Shown: positions 1-10,736 of the stretch, piece after piece | How positions within the stretch are numbered: the first letter of the stretch is position 1 | Layout: the number at the start of each line of letters is the position of its first letter | NCBI GenBank assembly: GCA_030068145.1 | Contig: JAPJBO010000816.1 | Location: 1-64,000 of the forward strand | Source: Diplonema papillatum | Taxonomy: Eukaryota > Euglenozoa > Diplonemea > Diplonemida > Diplonemidae | Reading direction: 5' to 3' | Length of the DNA stretch: 64,000 nt | Program-made: the position numbers and the translations under genes | Notes under the pieces: generated by a model | What the model saw: only the letters and a program-made list of their open reading frames with translations | Told to the model about the DNA's origin: nothing | Database searches by the model: none

Positions 1-2
1 CT

Positions 3-149
3 CGGGTCATGTGCCGCCTGTGCAAAGTCATCCAGCAGAAGCACTTTGCAGCCGTGGGTGAGAAAGATGCCAGAAGGGAAGACATTGCCAGGAAAGCTCT
101 GAAAGCCTGCCCTGAAAGCGGTGAAGCCTGCTTCAAAATCATGAAGTGA
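3..149 (+). CDS. 3' end of an unidentified gene (partial)
   Basis: An open frame enters from the left edge and ends in TGA at 147-149, giving 48 residues. It begins RVMCRLCKVIQQKHFAAVGE and has four cysteines, one CxxC (CRLC), and a basic helical middle. Codons end mostly in G or C, as in the confirmed genes of the window. There is no start codon of note and the upstream part is outside the window, so this is read as the last exon of a plus-strand gene. I do not recognise the family. The call rests only on the open frame and codon choice. Confidence 0.4.
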   Translation, partial: RVMCRLCKVIQQKHFAAVGEKDARREDIARKALKACPESGEACFKIMK

Positions 150-860
150 ACGCGTCGTAGTCAACCGCTTCGACGACGATTGAGAACGGCTGATGATCGG
201 CTGTTACTTAACGTGACCTCTTCGCTTACAACGCTTGTCCTACTTCGTTCACCAAGCCTTGCAGAATCACCAGAATAGCATAAAATGATGCAGGTAGAAG
301 CCTGAACAGGCCTTAGAACAGTGAAAGTGGGCGCCAAAACCGAGGAAAGCGTCCCGCAAATCAGACCAGAGTTCTTAATGGACCCCAAAGCAGCACAAAC
401 GAAGCCCGAAACGGTGGATGTGGCGCCAAAGCCGGTGCAATTTGACCCCAAAGCCTGTATAGACAGGCAGGGCGTAGTTCGGTCTGTCCCCAATGCAGGG
501 GGCCATTCTCCTTATCTTTGCACGTCCCGGAACACCTGTGAGTGAAAGAAACCACGAAGCCCGAGGTCGAATGCACCTGGAGAGTGCTAGAGAACGCCGA
601 AAACGTGTGTTTGGGCTGGGATCTTGCTCAGAGAAGCGACCCAGCATCACGGTTGTATATGTGTCTACTATGGCGGTTTACGGCCAGCAGACGGGGGGAC
701 CCCCTAAAAACCCACAAAATCGCATTTGGGACATCATAGAAGGCTCTCCGGAGGCTTCTGAGGGCGTATTTGAACGCAGAATGATGTTTTAGGAAGGGTA
801 TGGGGCCTCAGTACCCGTCAGACCCTGGTGAAACTATGCGGGGATTTTTCCGCCCAAACC

Positions 861-928
861 CCCCCCCCCCCCCCCCCCCGACCCCCACCCCCCCCCCCAC
901 CCCACCCCCCCCCCCCACCCCCCCCCGA
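861..928. repeat. C-homopolymer tract, G-quadruplex-prone on the minus strand
   Basis: About 68 bases that are nearly all C with single A or G interruptions. The minus strand carries more than four G-runs of at least four and could form a G-quadruplex. Smaller runs of the same kind occur near 1135 and 57380. Confidence 0.8.
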
Positions 929-1044
929 GACGAAGAACGAGGTGCACACAACACCGCGGTTAGTCCCTCAAGGTTTCATTCCCCACTTTGGGAGCCGTAC
1001 ACTCCCCTCTTTACAACTTTCTATTTTCTATTTTGCATCCCTTT

Positions 1045-1150
1045 CCTAGACGACATCTTCCTCGAAGAAGACTTGATGCTAGCATCAACCATGCATGAGA
1101 GGCAGTGCTCTGCCTAAACATTAAACTAAGATTTCCCCCCCCCCCCTTTT
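1045..1150 (+). repeat. Dispersed repeat L (copy 1)
   Basis: Matches 23540-23645. Shared landmarks in order are GAAGACTTGATGCTAGCA, CATGAGAGGCAG, TCTGCC and ACTAAGATT followed by a C-run. A short piece (ACTAAGATTTCCCCCCCC) also lies at 57369-57386. Too little sequence to assign to a transposon class. Confidence 0.6.
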
Positions 1151-1599
1151 TTGGCATCGTACCATATTATCAAAAGCCTGCACCCACGCGGCGTTGACTG
1201 TGGCTGGTCTTTGTACGGGCTGCTTTGATGTTACTTTGATCAAACTCACACTAAGCTGAAACTACTACTACTACTACCCCCCCCTTTCCTGGCCACGGCC
1301 AAGGAGGAAAACATTCCGCTCTGGCCGTTGTTCTCTCTGCTCCCTTCTGCCAGAAAAAGCAGGTTATTTCCCCTGTCCGTTCATCCTTCACAAGACGCAG
1401 CGGCGCGGAAAAAAAAGCGACACAGCTTCTTGTTTCTGTTGCCCCTCTTCTCCTTCGCCCTGCAAAGATGCCACGTTCGCGAAAAATGAGCCCTCGTCCG
1501 AATGTTGTTACACCGCCACCGGTTGGCCGTCACTACGCGCTGTGCATCAACAGAGCATTGAGTTCTGCCAGTGCTCTGCACTGAAATGGCTTCCGAAGC

Positions 1600-1795
1600 G
1601 TGACGATAAATTTCGTTTATTTTTGGCAGGATTCCGTTGTGTTCACACAGGCCGGAAAAATAAACGAGTTTATTTTTGGAATTTATTTTGTGTGGCAGCA
1701 TTTATTTTGTGTGCCGCCAGCCATTTTCAGGTGAAAAAAAGTAAACGAAATTTATTTTGTATCGCGAAGAAAATATACGTTTATTTTTGCCGTCA
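1600..1795. repeat. A/T-rich patch with inverted motifs
   Basis: Several copies of motifs such as TTTATTTTTGG, ATTTATTTTGT and their complements (AAACGAAATTTATTTTGT against ATAAATTTCGTTTATTTTTG) occur within 200 bp of otherwise GC-rich DNA. The arrangement is partly palindromic. It could be a degraded small mobile element or a structured untranslated region. Confidence 0.4.
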
Positions 1796-2410
1796 TCAAC
1801 CCTTCCGCGCACCCCAGCCTGCGAGCTCAGAGACGCGCCTCCCAGGAGGGGGCGGAAGCGACCCCTGTAGGAGCTCGCATCCCCGACAGAAGCCACGAAG
1901 TTCGAAGCGATCGCGGCAGGCCGCAAACGACTCTACGCTTCGATCACGAAAATGGAATGTCTGACTTCTTCCCCATCGTCTTCGACCCGGAAACAGCCAA
2001 AACGGCCCGGAAAGTCGGCACCGCGAAAGCGAGCGGAAATAGAACTTGACTCGGAAATGACCAGTTTAGCCTCATCCTCATCATCGTGACTCTCCCGACG
2101 GACTACGTCGTAAGGTAACACTACCCTGGAACCTCTGAACTAATACCCGGGCAACTCACGCAAAAAAAAAAAAAAAAAAAAAAAAAGCAGCAAAACCCAA
2201 AAGCAAGGGAAGAAAACACACACTCACACACTCACTCACACACAAAAGAAAGAACCCCCCTCCCACCCGCCCAGGCCCAAACCCCGCTGCAGAGCGGCAA
2301 GAAGCGCACGAGCCCCTTGGAGAAGGAAAGGAGAGCGGGGGCGGGCGAAAAAAGAAAACAAGAAAAAAAAAAAAAAAAAAAAAAGAGTTAAAAAGACCCG
2401 GCGCGGCACG

Positions 2411-2797
2411 ATGGGCTGCACGAGCAGTCAGGAGCAAAAGACGCCGGCGGGGAAGACGCATAAGGTCAAAGGTGAGAAGCCGAAGTGCGTGATCTACGAG
2501 CTCCCGGCGGACAACCCGCCGTCGGGGGAGCTGGTCCGCACGGGCAGCGTGAAGAGCGCCAGCAACCACGCGTTCGCGCCGATGGCTCACGTGGCCAGCA
2601 GCCAGATGCACGATCTCGACATGTCGGTGCTGCCCTTCGAGCCGCATACGAAGCCCCCGGAGGAGTGGACGACGTGGTGCTCCGCGTTCACCGAGAAGTA
2701 CGAGATGAAATCCGAGGTCGGGCAAGGTCAGTACGCCACCGTGTGGAAAGCTGACGTCCGGCCTGACGTGTACGCACGACTGGCCACCCTTTCGAAC
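2411..2797 (+). CDS. CAMK/CDPK-like protein kinase, exon 1
   Basis: Starts ATG-GGC-TGC, so the protein begins MGCTSS: Gly2 and Cys3 fit N-myristoylation plus palmitoylation, as in plant and alveolate calcium-dependent kinases, and suggest membrane attachment. About 95 residues of leader precede the kinase fold, which opens with the glycine-rich loop VGQGQYATVWKA (pattern GxGxxxxV). The drawn exon end is a GTATGC donor (same hexamer at 58331). An earlier GTGTAC donor after position 2767 is also in phase 0 and would give a more normal spacing between beta strands 2 and 3 before AAVK in exon 2. Exon 2 starts 5.9 kb downstream. The start codon follows an A-rich leader. Confidence 0.75.
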
Positions 2798-2944
2798 GTA
2801 TGCTTTTCTTTTTTTTAGAAACATTTCTCCTTTCCTCCTTTACTTTGATCATAGGTGTCACGGCAAGTTCTGGCAGCCGCTGCTTAGCAAAGTGCATGTT
2901 AATCCGTGTGGTTCATGTACTTAAAAGAACTCAATGCTTAACAA

Positions 2945-3592
2945 CTGCCGAGAAGCTCGACCACCCCTTTGCGCGGATTGCCCCGGCATGGGCGTGGGAG
3001 CGGAACAAGGCCTGGGGACTACCGACGTTTTATGCGTTGGTAGCGTGGCTATCAGACATGGAGTGGACCGAGAACGGGCAGGCGTCAATGCTAGAGCTTG
3101 CCATCGACTTTGAACTCTTTTCAGGCCTCAGCATACCGCTGCACGAGAATGCACCGAAGGGGGTGAGGGAGCGAGGAAACGTCCTGCGCTGCATGATCAG
3201 CGCGTTGGACAAGCTGGCGACACAGCAAGGGCTGGGGAGTTGCGAGAGAGGCGAGAGAGTATGCCCGACGACGTCGCTGTCGTTCATGGGCATCTCGGGG
3301 ATATCGGGGGTGCGGCCCAGGCCCCGCTTTCGCGAGGCACACACGGGGACGATCCTCGAAGAGCAGGTGAAGGGAAGCGATGTAGGGACGCAGTGCCCGA
3401 CGTACCCGGACTGGACGGCCGAGAGAGCGGCGAGGTGGGCCCTGCCTGTCCCACCACAGCTGCACCCCGACCCCGTGCATATGCCGGGTGTCGGTGTAGA
3501 GAAAGCACTCGTCACCTGCGCGACCCACCACCCTCGCGCCACAAGTACTCGACCTTGACGACGCAATGACAGGTGACGACGTCATAAAGTAA
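2945..3592 (+). pseudogene. LINE ORF2 C-terminal fragment, internally deleted
   Basis: Encodes the region after the CCHC finger (KLDHPFARIAPAWAWERNK onward), nearly identical to 43543-44117 in unit U4. At about 3530 it jumps to the last codons of ORF2, so roughly 660 bp of the Cys/His cluster and Lys-rich tail are absent. Its stop is followed by the standard LINE tail. High identity to U4 suggests recent insertion. It is not a functional protein by itself. Confidence 0.85.
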
Positions 3593-3662
3593 CCTTAAGC
3601 GGCGACACAGTGCGTGCTAATCCATGTGGTTCATGTACTTAAAAGAACTCAATGCTTAACAA

Positions 3663-6062
3663 AGGCGGCTGCCCTGGCGGAAGGCCTCCGCCATGCGCCG
3701 TTCCGGTACGAAAAGCGGGTCCGGATTGTGCAGTCGAATGTGCTACCGGCGGCGCTGTCAGGCTGCTCTTTCGCGCCGGTATCGAAGGTGGCGATGAAAC
3801 GGCTGACGACGTCGGTGATGGGACTGATCTGGGGTGGATCCAACCCGAAGCGCGCGAGGGAGATGGTCCTAAACTTTCAGGAGAAGGGCCACCTGACGGA
3901 TCCCGGTACATGCCTAGCATATAGGGTGACGACAGCGTTTTACGCGGCGTGCGAGAGGTTGCCACGACTGCTGCCTCTGATGGAGAGCATCCGGGGAAGA
4001 TACGCCGAGGGGGACCTACCCCTGGGGCCAGTTGGACTGGCGATGAGGAGCATGGAGGAGTGTGGACACGTATGGGGACCCGGGCCCCTGTCTCGCACGC
4101 TGAGGAATGGAGCAACATATGACCCGTTAACCTCGGCACCTTCGAAGAGGGGACATGAAGTTAGGGCGGACTTGAGGGCGAAGACGTGGTCCCGACTGGT
4201 GGCGAGGCGGCCGGGATTTGAGGGCATACAGAGAGCCGACCTGGAGCGGACGAACTCCTTCTGGAGGATGCGTGAATGTCCCGCGCACACCGCGAGGCTT
4301 ATACGTGTAGCGTTGGCGGGGGGGGTGAACACGGCTGAGTACACGTCGCGGATGAGGCAGGCCGGAGCTGAGCCGCAGGCGCCCAGCTGCAAGCACTGTG
4401 GAAGCGGCGACACCGAGGACGAGAAACACGTATTCTGGGACTGCGGAGCGTACTCGCACATACGGCGACGAGAGGCACATGCCGAGCTGATGGCAGCCAA
4501 CCGGGCCGACTGGCCCAGATGCACGCTGGAACACGGTGTGGTAGTACCCGAGAATGCCCAATTCTCGAGGCGGCTCCAGGAGATGATGGCTGAAATCCTT
4601 GCGGAACGGGCTGGGCTCGAAGCACGTGGCTGGGTGGCCAGGAACCCCACGACCCCCTGGTCGAGAGCGAATGCGATGCCTGCCGAGAAATTTGACCACC
4701 CCTTCGCGCGGATTGCCCCGGCATGGACGTGGGAGCGGAACAAGACCTGGGGACTACCGACGTTTTATGCGTTGGTAGCGTGGCTGTCGGACATGCAATG
4801 GACCGAGAACGGGCAGGCGTCAATGCTGGAGCTTGCGATCGACTTTGAACTCTTCTCGGGCCTCAGCATGCCGCTGCACGGGAATGCGCCGAAGGGGTGA
4901 GAGAACGGGGAAACGTCCTGCGCTGCATGATGAGCGCGTTGGACAAGCTGGCGGCACAGCAAGGGCTGGGAAGCTGCATGAGAGGAGAGAGGGTGTGCCC
5001 GACGACGTCGCTGTCGTTCATGGGCATCACGGGGATATCGGGTATACGGCCCAGGCCACGCTTTCGCGAGGCACACACGGGGACGATACTTGAGGAACAA
5101 GTGAAAGGAAGCGATGTAGGGACGCAGTGCCCGACGTACCCTGACTGGACGATCGGGAGAGCGGCGAGGTGGGCCCTGCCTGCCCCACCACAACTGCACC
5201 CAGACCCCGTGCATATGCCGGGTGTCGGTATAGAGAAGGCACTCGTCACGTGCGCGACCCATCACAAAGGGAAGTGTGAGGCGTGCAGAGCACTCGTCCG
5301 AAGGGACGTTCCCACGGTAGAGATGTGCTGCCGGCACCATCACCACGCGAACGATGGGCAGCCGATCGCGGTGTGCACAGAGCACAGCACGACGAAGTGC
5401 GGCGAGTGCAAGACGGCGGCGGCGTGTTGCCGCAGCGGGCATCATGCCTGCCGCACGCATGGCAGAGGAACCTGCCAAGAGTGCAAAAGGCTCCCTACGC
5501 TGACGCAGAGGCGACCGGCGGCATGTTGCAGCCGCGGCCACCACCAGTCCAACAAGCCGAACGTCCAGTCAACCCCCGGACGCAACAAGAAGAAGAGGCC
5601 CTCCTCACCCACCCAGGTGGGTGTACAGCGGGAAACGCCAGTAGGAAAGCGAGCGGCGCGAGCGCCGCTCGCGGCAACGAAAAAGGAGACGGCGACGACC
5701 GGACGGGCGACCAAGAGGCCGCCACCAACGCCAGGAACCAGCGAACGACCAGCGCTGAAGAAGAGGGTGCTCGGCACCCCGAAGGAAGGCCCGATCGCCG
5801 GCCGCAAGCGGAAGAAGACGAAGGCGACCACACCCGACTCAGGGGTGCATCGAAGGAAGAAGAAGGTACCGAGGGCAAGCAGCTCTCAGAAACGACCGGG
5901 GACCACGGGCACACCAATGCCCTCGAAAGTGAAAAACGGGCACACGTGCCCGCCCTCGTACTCGCCGACTCAGTCTCTGGAATCGCAAGAAAGCCAAACC
6001 CCGCTAGCTCCACAAATGCTCGACCTTGACGACGCAATGGCAGGTGACGACGTCATCCGATA
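3663..6062 (+). pseudogene. LINE ORF2 fragment: late RT, CCHC finger, Cys/His cluster, Lys-rich tail
   Basis: Begins inside the RT thumb region (KAAALAEGLRHAPFRYEKRV), collinear with 42519 onward in U4. It contains a CCHC finger of the form CX2CX8HX4C (CKHC...H...C, near 4390-4440), then a Cys/His cluster with repeated CxxC, CC and HHH motifs (about 5255-5540) that is more complete than in U4. It closes with a Lys/Pro/Arg-rich tail ending DLDDAMAGDDVIR. The frame changes once near 4897, so this copy cannot make one continuous product. A 5'-truncated copy. Confidence 0.85.
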
Positions 6063-6076
6063 ACCTGACTTTCAAG

Positions 6077-6174
6077 GCAGTGCATGCTAATCCATGTGGT
6101 TCATGTACTTAAAAGAACTCAATGCTTAACAAAACTTGACGTGGGCGGCTTTGGATTTACATCTGAATGACACC
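6077..6174 (+). other. LINE 3' tail and right structured end of unit U1
   Basis: The tail reads GTGCATGCTAATCC...CTTAAAAGAACTC and ends AATGCTTAAC, the sequence after which new copies enter. It is followed by GACGTGGGCGGC, a weak stem-loop (TTTGGAT / ATCTGAA) and TGACACC. The same order follows the last tail in U2, U3 and U4 with different stem sequences. Confidence 0.7.
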
Positions 6175-6238
6175 TCAACGCAAAAAAAGTAGTCGACAAC
6201 TAACAAGTAGAAGAATAAAACAAAACTACGCAATTCTT

Positions 6239-7175
6239 TTTCGAGACATTGCAACGTGTTCCAAAAATGTAAGCCTGAGCAATGAGCGAACCAACACCAA
6301 ACTGAAGATCATGTCACTGTCACAGTTTACATGTCCGTGCTTCTCATGGAGATCCCTATTGGTAAAAAGAAGAAGAACAACCTGAAGAGAGGGCCCAAAC
6401 TCGGCCTGCTCAAAGAAAAAAGTGTGGATGCGTCAATGCAACAGTTTTTTGAAAGGATAGCGAAAGAGCGAAGGTACATTTCTTTTGAAAGTATGCCAAT
6501 ACTGCAGGGAATAGTTGACTAGACCTCTTGAGTTTGTGCTAACCACGAATTGGGGAGTCGGGAGAACCTACAAAGCCAAAAGCAGGACCGACCCCCCCGT
6601 TCGTGAGAAAAAGCGAAGAATAAACACTTACCACACACAACGCTAATAAAAGCACCTTCTTTTTCCATCTATCTTTGTCAAGAGCTGCAACTCAACTATT
6701 CTTACATAAGCGCCAGCTTGAAAGGAAATGCTCGACGATGCTGCCCGACAAAGAACAGTAAGGGATCCAAGTGCTGTAGCTACCGAACCGCGTGTTGAAC
6801 GGACGTGAGGTCATGCGGGTCTACCCCTACACGACAAATCACACAACTGGTCAAAGTCCTGAGTGAGAAAGCAACACACGGTGGTGTAAGCGAAGAACAA
6901 ATAAAATTGTGTTGTATTGTATTTGCCCCTTATCTCTATATGTCCTCCCTTCCATCCGGAGTCGAAGCAACAACGTCGAGTATTTTCGAGACATTGCAAT
7001 GTGTTCCAAAAATGTAAGCCTGAGCAATGAGCGAACCAAGACCAAACTGAAGATCATGTCACTAGCACAGTTAACATGTCCGCTTCACATGGAGATCCTT
7101 AAGTGCATCCCAAAAATGTGGATGCGTCAACGCAACATTTTTGAAAGGATAGCGAAAGAGCGAAGGCATATCTTT
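6239..7175 (+). mobile_element. SINE-like chain D-B-D
   Basis: Three short elements abut. Family D (6239-6495 and 6986-7175) has the landmarks GAGACATTGCAA, GTAAGCCTGAGCAATGAGCG, ACATGGAGATCC and GAAAGGATAGCGAAAGAG. Family B (6704-6985) starts ACATAAGCGCCAGCTTG and ends GTCGAGTATTTT. The second D starts directly at the T-rich end of B. A third D copy is at 22291-22565. No open frame is shared among copies, so these look like non-coding retroposons. Confidence 0.65.
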
Positions 7176-7285
7176 TTGATTGTTGCACCATCGGTGCAAC
7201 AATCATCTTTGACAGAGGGTCACCACCCAAGAAGGCACCGGAAGACGCGGTGAACGCATCCCGCCCTGGAGAAATATGTGTGTAA

Positions 7286-7537
7286 CACCGGAAACCACGC
7301 TGCAAGGACTGTACAATGAAGCGTTTGCCGGCGGAAACCTGTTGCCGGTTCAAACAGCACCACCGTGAGGGGGACGGCCTGCGACCACGAATGCTCTTCT
7401 GCCCTGCCCACAGATTGGGACGCTGCGGTGATTGCACAGCGGGCGGCCTGGAGATCGTGCATTGCTGCCAAAGGCATCACCCACAGAAAAACACAGACCC
7501 CCACGCACAGCCTGGGGGAGCATCTGCAGTAACGTGA
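7286..7537 (+). pseudogene. Cys/His cluster fragment of a second, diverged LINE lineage
   Basis: An open frame of 83 codons reads CKDC...CC...HH...DG...CPAHRLGRCGDC...CCQRHH. The spacing of CxxC, CC, HH, DG, CxxH and CGxC follows the Cys/His cluster of the main LINE (CEAC...CC...HHHH...DG...CTEHSTTKCGEC), but the residues between are mostly different. It is therefore a related but distinct family, truncated on both sides. The region downstream ends in a (TC)n tract at about 7709-7728, resembling 60420-60486, which may be the 3' end of this lineage. Confidence 0.6.
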
Positions 7538-7734
7538 AACCGGAAGAAGCGTGGACGTCTCTCGTACAGGAAGGCACCACGGTAAAACGGGTCGGGCCAC
7601 GGCTCGCTCCGCGCCCACGGCGCAACGACTTGCGCCCGCCGTAGTAGTACGGGATAGTAGTGGGGCGACCGGATACTCCTCGGAGAGATGGTCCCTGCAC
7701 TCTAACTCGTCTCTCTCTCTCTCTCTCTTTTTTT

Positions 7735-7953
7735 GTATAAGCATCTGCTTTGTAGGAAATACTTGAGGAGACTGCCCCTTAACACAAAATCTCGAAGGAG
7801 GTAAATGTGCTGTACCCCACACGAGGTACAGGTAAATCTGGGTTTAGTGGCGGGCGTAAGCGTTCAACAAAAAAAGACCCACTTTGTAGTTGTATTGTTT
7901 TCTCCCCCTCTAGCCTCCGTCGAAATGAGCACAAGGCAGTCCTCGAGTATTTC
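7735..7953 (+). mobile_element. SINE-like element A (copy 1)
   Basis: Starts GTATAAGCATCTGCTTTGTAG after a T-run, contains GGAGGTAAATGTGCTGTA, GGCGGGCGTAAGCGTTCAA and CCCACTTTGTAGTTGTATTG, and ends CTCGAGTATTT. About 215 bp and non-coding. Other copies: 9474, 11146, 14662/14793, 20990, 23694, 29937, 46031 (partial) and a tail at 25780. The first 42 bases align with family B without gaps, so A and B are diverged subfamilies. Confidence 0.75.
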
Positions 7954-8155
7954 TTTAGCCACGTGCAATGTGTGAAGAAACCGAACCGCCCAAGTAGGAC
8001 CTTCTGATCATGATTATTTGTCAATATGCCACCTGAAACCACGTCCAAAATTTGGGCTCAGGGTAGTGCGGTCAACGAAAACTCTTGTTTCCCTTTCTAC
8101 TTTCTCCTACTCTCGCGGTGTACGGTTTTTTTGTACAAGCACACGCGCCTCGTCT

Positions 8156-8205
8156 TTTTCAAGCACTGGCTGAAGAACCTCGCCGATGTGCAGATGACCT
8201 TCGTG
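8156..8205 (+). repeat. Shard of kinase exon 2 inside intron 1
   Basis: The segment TTCAAGCACTGGCTGAAGAA onward matches exon 2 at about 8981-9025 (same words with CGG for TGG, then GAACCTCGCCG and GTGCAGATGA). It lies about 480 bp before the exon and beside LINE unit U2. Only about 45 bp is shared, so it is not an alternative exon of useful length. Confidence 0.7.
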
Positions 8206-8227
8206 GTACCTGCTTTTTACTGCACTC

Positions 8228-8339
8228 AATGCTTAGCAAAACATCGTGCTAATCCCTGTGGTTCACGTCCTCAAAACGAACTCCATTCGCTTAACAATAC
8301 TTGACACAGGCGGCTTTAGATCTGCGCCTAAATGACACC
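8228..8339 (+). mobile_element. LINE unit U2 (old, tails and right end only)
   Basis: Contains a partial LINE tail (ACTCAATGCTTAGC), a second diverged tail (GTGCTAATCCCTGTGGTTC ... CGCTTAAC), then GGCGGC, a short hairpin and TGACACC at 8333-8339. No coding body is present. The left GGTGTCA end is not clearly recognisable; GGTACC at 8215 may be its remnant. Divergence from the other tails suggests the oldest unit here. Confidence 0.55.
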
Positions 8340-8644
8340 TCAACCACAATACATTGTCGACAACAAGCAAAATATAAGAGTGAATCAAAATCACGTATTT
8401 TTTTTGCAGAATTTGCACGTCTCAAATCTTCAATGCACAACCCGACTCCTAGCTTCAGTTGTCAACCGGAAGACTCTGGAGCACCGGACTACTTAAACCT
8501 CATTAAGTTTACTTTAATTCAGTCTCAGAAGACCCACCGCAACCCACCCGAATTCTCCTGTTGTAGGCTCGGGTGGTGTGCTCAGTCCTGCCATGCGCTT
8601 TGCTCCAGTTCCTTCCGTGTACTAAAGTAATAAACACTGCGCAG

Positions 8645-9457
8645 GGCCACCACGTCCACCGCCACGCTGCAGTGAAGGTGGTGCAGAGAGAGAGGGTGGA
8701 CCCGGTGTACTGGCAGCAGACCAAGGACGAGGCGAAGCTGCTCTCGCAGTTCCGGCACCCGAACATCGTCGAGCTGATCGAGGCGTACGAGACGCCGGAC
8801 ACGCTGCTGCTGGTGACCCAGCTGTGCAGGGGGGGCGAGGTGCTGTGCTCGGTGACGGAGCACGTCCAGATTTACTCGGAGGTCGCGTGCGCCGGGATCA
8901 TCGCCAGCGTGCTGGCTGGGGTGTCGTACCTCCACGGGCTTGGTTTCATGCACCGCGACCTGAAGCCGGCGAACCTCATATTCAAGCACCGGCTGAAGAA
9001 CCTCGCCGGCGTGCAGATGAAGCAGAAGCGGATGGCCATCGAGGAATCGCATGTATCGCAGACCTTCGGCGACGACGCCGTTCCCGCTGCCGGCTCCCCC
9101 TCGGCAAACCCGCAGGACAACCCCCCTGCGTTCAAGAAGCTGGGCCAGCAGAAGAGCCAGAGTATCGCGATCGGCGAAGAGGTCAAGTTCGAAGTGTGCC
9201 AACGCGTCGACAGCAACGACGGCTCGCCGACGACTCCCTTCGCGGCCGTCGCCCGGCAGACGTCGAACAGCCACCTGGCGCGGGGCAACCTGCCGCAGAG
9301 CAAGGAGTGCAAGTTCCACGTGCAGCGCGGGCACCACCACGCGCAGCACGTCAAGTGCGACGAGAAGCAGGAGCTGTTCCTCACGCAGCTCAAGAACGCG
9401 ATGCTCAAGAAGCACGACCACGGCAAGCACCCGGAGGCACCCAGCAAGCACACCAAG
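8645..9457 (+). CDS. CAMK/CDPK-like protein kinase, exon 2
   Basis: Follows an AG acceptor (TGCGCAG) in phase 0. Carries AAVK (the ATP-anchoring lysine), a Glu in DEAKLL for the lysine salt bridge, RHPNIVEL, the hinge region, SYLHGLGFMH and the catalytic HRDLKPAN (exon residues 103-110). Instead of reaching DFG within about 12 residues, the exon continues for about 160 residues of polar, low-complexity sequence with His/Lys/Gln clusters. It ends at a GTTCTG donor after CACACCAAG. A SINE-like element starts 16 bases after the donor. The long insert between the HRD and DFG positions is unusual for this family. Confidence 0.85.
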
Positions 9458-9473
9458 GTTCTGTTTTCTTTTT

Positions 9474-9677
9474 GTATAGGCACCCGCTTTGTAGGAAATG
9501 CTTGAGGAGACTGCCAATTGCGATAGATCAAAGGAGGTAAATGTGCTGTAGCCCACACGAAAAACAGGTAAATCTGGGTTCAGTGGCGGGCGTTAGCGTT
9601 CAACAAAAAAGACCCACTTTGTAGTTGTATTGTTTTCTCCCCTCTAGCCTCCTTCGAAATGAGCGCAAGGCAGTATT
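9474..9677 (+). mobile_element. SINE-like element A (copy 2), 16 bp after the exon 2 donor
   Basis: Same landmarks as the copy at 7735. It starts GTATAGGCACCCGCTTTGTAG only 16 bases after the kinase exon 2 splice donor, so nearly the whole 5' part of the intron is this element. Confidence 0.75.
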
Positions 9678-9733
9678 TTATGGTAGCATTGCGCGGTCCT
9701 TCACTGTCGACCGGACCAGGTCCACATCACTAA

Positions 9734-10290
9734 CAGACTAAACAGAACGAAAGGTCGAAGGACACTACATTGCGCCCGTAACGGAAAAATTGTCGGAAAC
9801 GCAAAAACCGGTTCTATCACTCGAAACAGTCTAAACAGAACGAAAGGTCGAAGGACACTACATTGCGCCCGTAACGGAAAAATTGTCGGAAACGCAAAAA
9901 CCGGTTCTATCACTCGAAACAGTCTAAACAGAACGAAAGGTCGAAGGACACTACATTGCGCCCGTAACGGAAAAATTGTCGGAAACGCAAAAACCGGTTC
10001 TATCACTCGAAACAGTCTAAACAGAACGAAAGGTCGAAGGACACTACATTGCGCCCGTAGCGGAAAAATTGTCGGAAACGCAAAAACCGGTTCTATCACT
10101 CGAAACAGTCTAAACAGAACGAAAGGTCGAAGGACACCGCATTGCGTCCACCACGGGGTATCGTCGGAAAACACAAAAACAGGTCCCGAGTCCGCGACAG
10201 TCTAAAAAGAACGAAAGGCCGAAGGACACCAAATCGCGCCCGCAACGGGGGATCGTCGGAAAAACACAAGAAAACTTTCACTCTTAAAGA
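9734..10290. repeat. 93-bp tandem array
   Basis: Five near-identical units start at 9734, 9827, 9920, 10013 and 10106, with a degenerate sixth at 10198. Each unit includes CAGTCTAAACAGAACGAAAG and AACGCAAAAACCGGTTCTAT. The period is a multiple of three, so one minus-strand frame stays open, but its repeating product has no sign of being a gene. Lies in kinase intron 2. Confidence 0.85.
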
Positions 10291-10736
10291 ACATTTCCGG
10301 AGTTGGGGCTTGCACTGATAAACGAAGCAACGGACGATCAGCATCAACTGACCAAAGGTGATGAAAATGATAAGGCAAAGGTTTCTTGTTCTTCGCGTGT
10401 ACAGGGTATAAACCTCTCTGGGGGGGGTTTCCTGTATTAGCACTTTTTCGTTGGCTTCGTTTTCTCTTTCATGTGCAACCGTTGTTCCGGAAATGTTCCC
10501 GTCAGTACAGATGTACTATTAAAAAAAAAAAAAAAACAGAAGGGATCGGAGCGGTAGGGAAAAGGGAGAGTGAATGACTAACGATATCAACGGAAGGAAA
10601 AAAAAAAAAAAAAAAAAAAAAAACGCTAACCCAAACAACTTCCGCCGGTAGAGAAACCTCGCCTAAAGAAATCAACTGCCTTCGGGTAGGCTAGTCTGAC
10701 ACTAGTTGTCGTCGGGAAAAAAAAAAAAAAAAACAG
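10291..10736. other. End of kinase intron 2, with A-runs
   Basis: No gene. Contains three A-homopolymers (about 10520, 10597 and 10717). The last one runs directly into the acceptor: seventeen or more A residues then CAG, with no pyrimidine tract. Confidence 0.6.

Larger units (their letters stand above)
150..2410. other. Intergenic region, no convincing gene
   Basis: No frame here has sustained gene-like codon use. The stretch holds a C-homopolymer block near 861-928, a dispersed repeat at 1045-1150, an A/T-rich patch with inverted TTTATTTTTGG-like motifs at about 1600-1795, and two long A-runs (2161-2186 and about 2370-2392) just before the kinase start codon. The region from 2190 to 2410 is purine-rich and is probably the kinase promoter and 5' leader. 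Confidence 0.5.
2854..6174 (+). mobile_element. LINE unit U1 in a GGTGTCA/TGACACC-bounded site
   Basis: Starts with GGTGTCACGG, a small hairpin region and CAGCCGCTGCTTAG. It continues with a 51-bp LINE 3' tail (2893-2943), a 5'-truncated ORF2 fragment with its tail (to 3662), and a second, longer ORF2 fragment with its tail (to 6131). It ends GGGCGGC, a short stem-loop and TGACACC at 6168-6174. The two ends are complementary (7 bp plus GCCGC/GCGGC). Three LINE tails in series show at least three insertions into one site. The unit sits in kinase intron 1, in sense orientation. No target-site duplication is obvious at the outer ends. Confidence 0.75.

Noticed and set aside
9701-10174. 157-codon minus frame with repeated FVLFRLFRVIEPVFAF
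   Set aside because: Product of the 93-bp array on the minus strand; hydrophobic repeat without any flanking gene structure.
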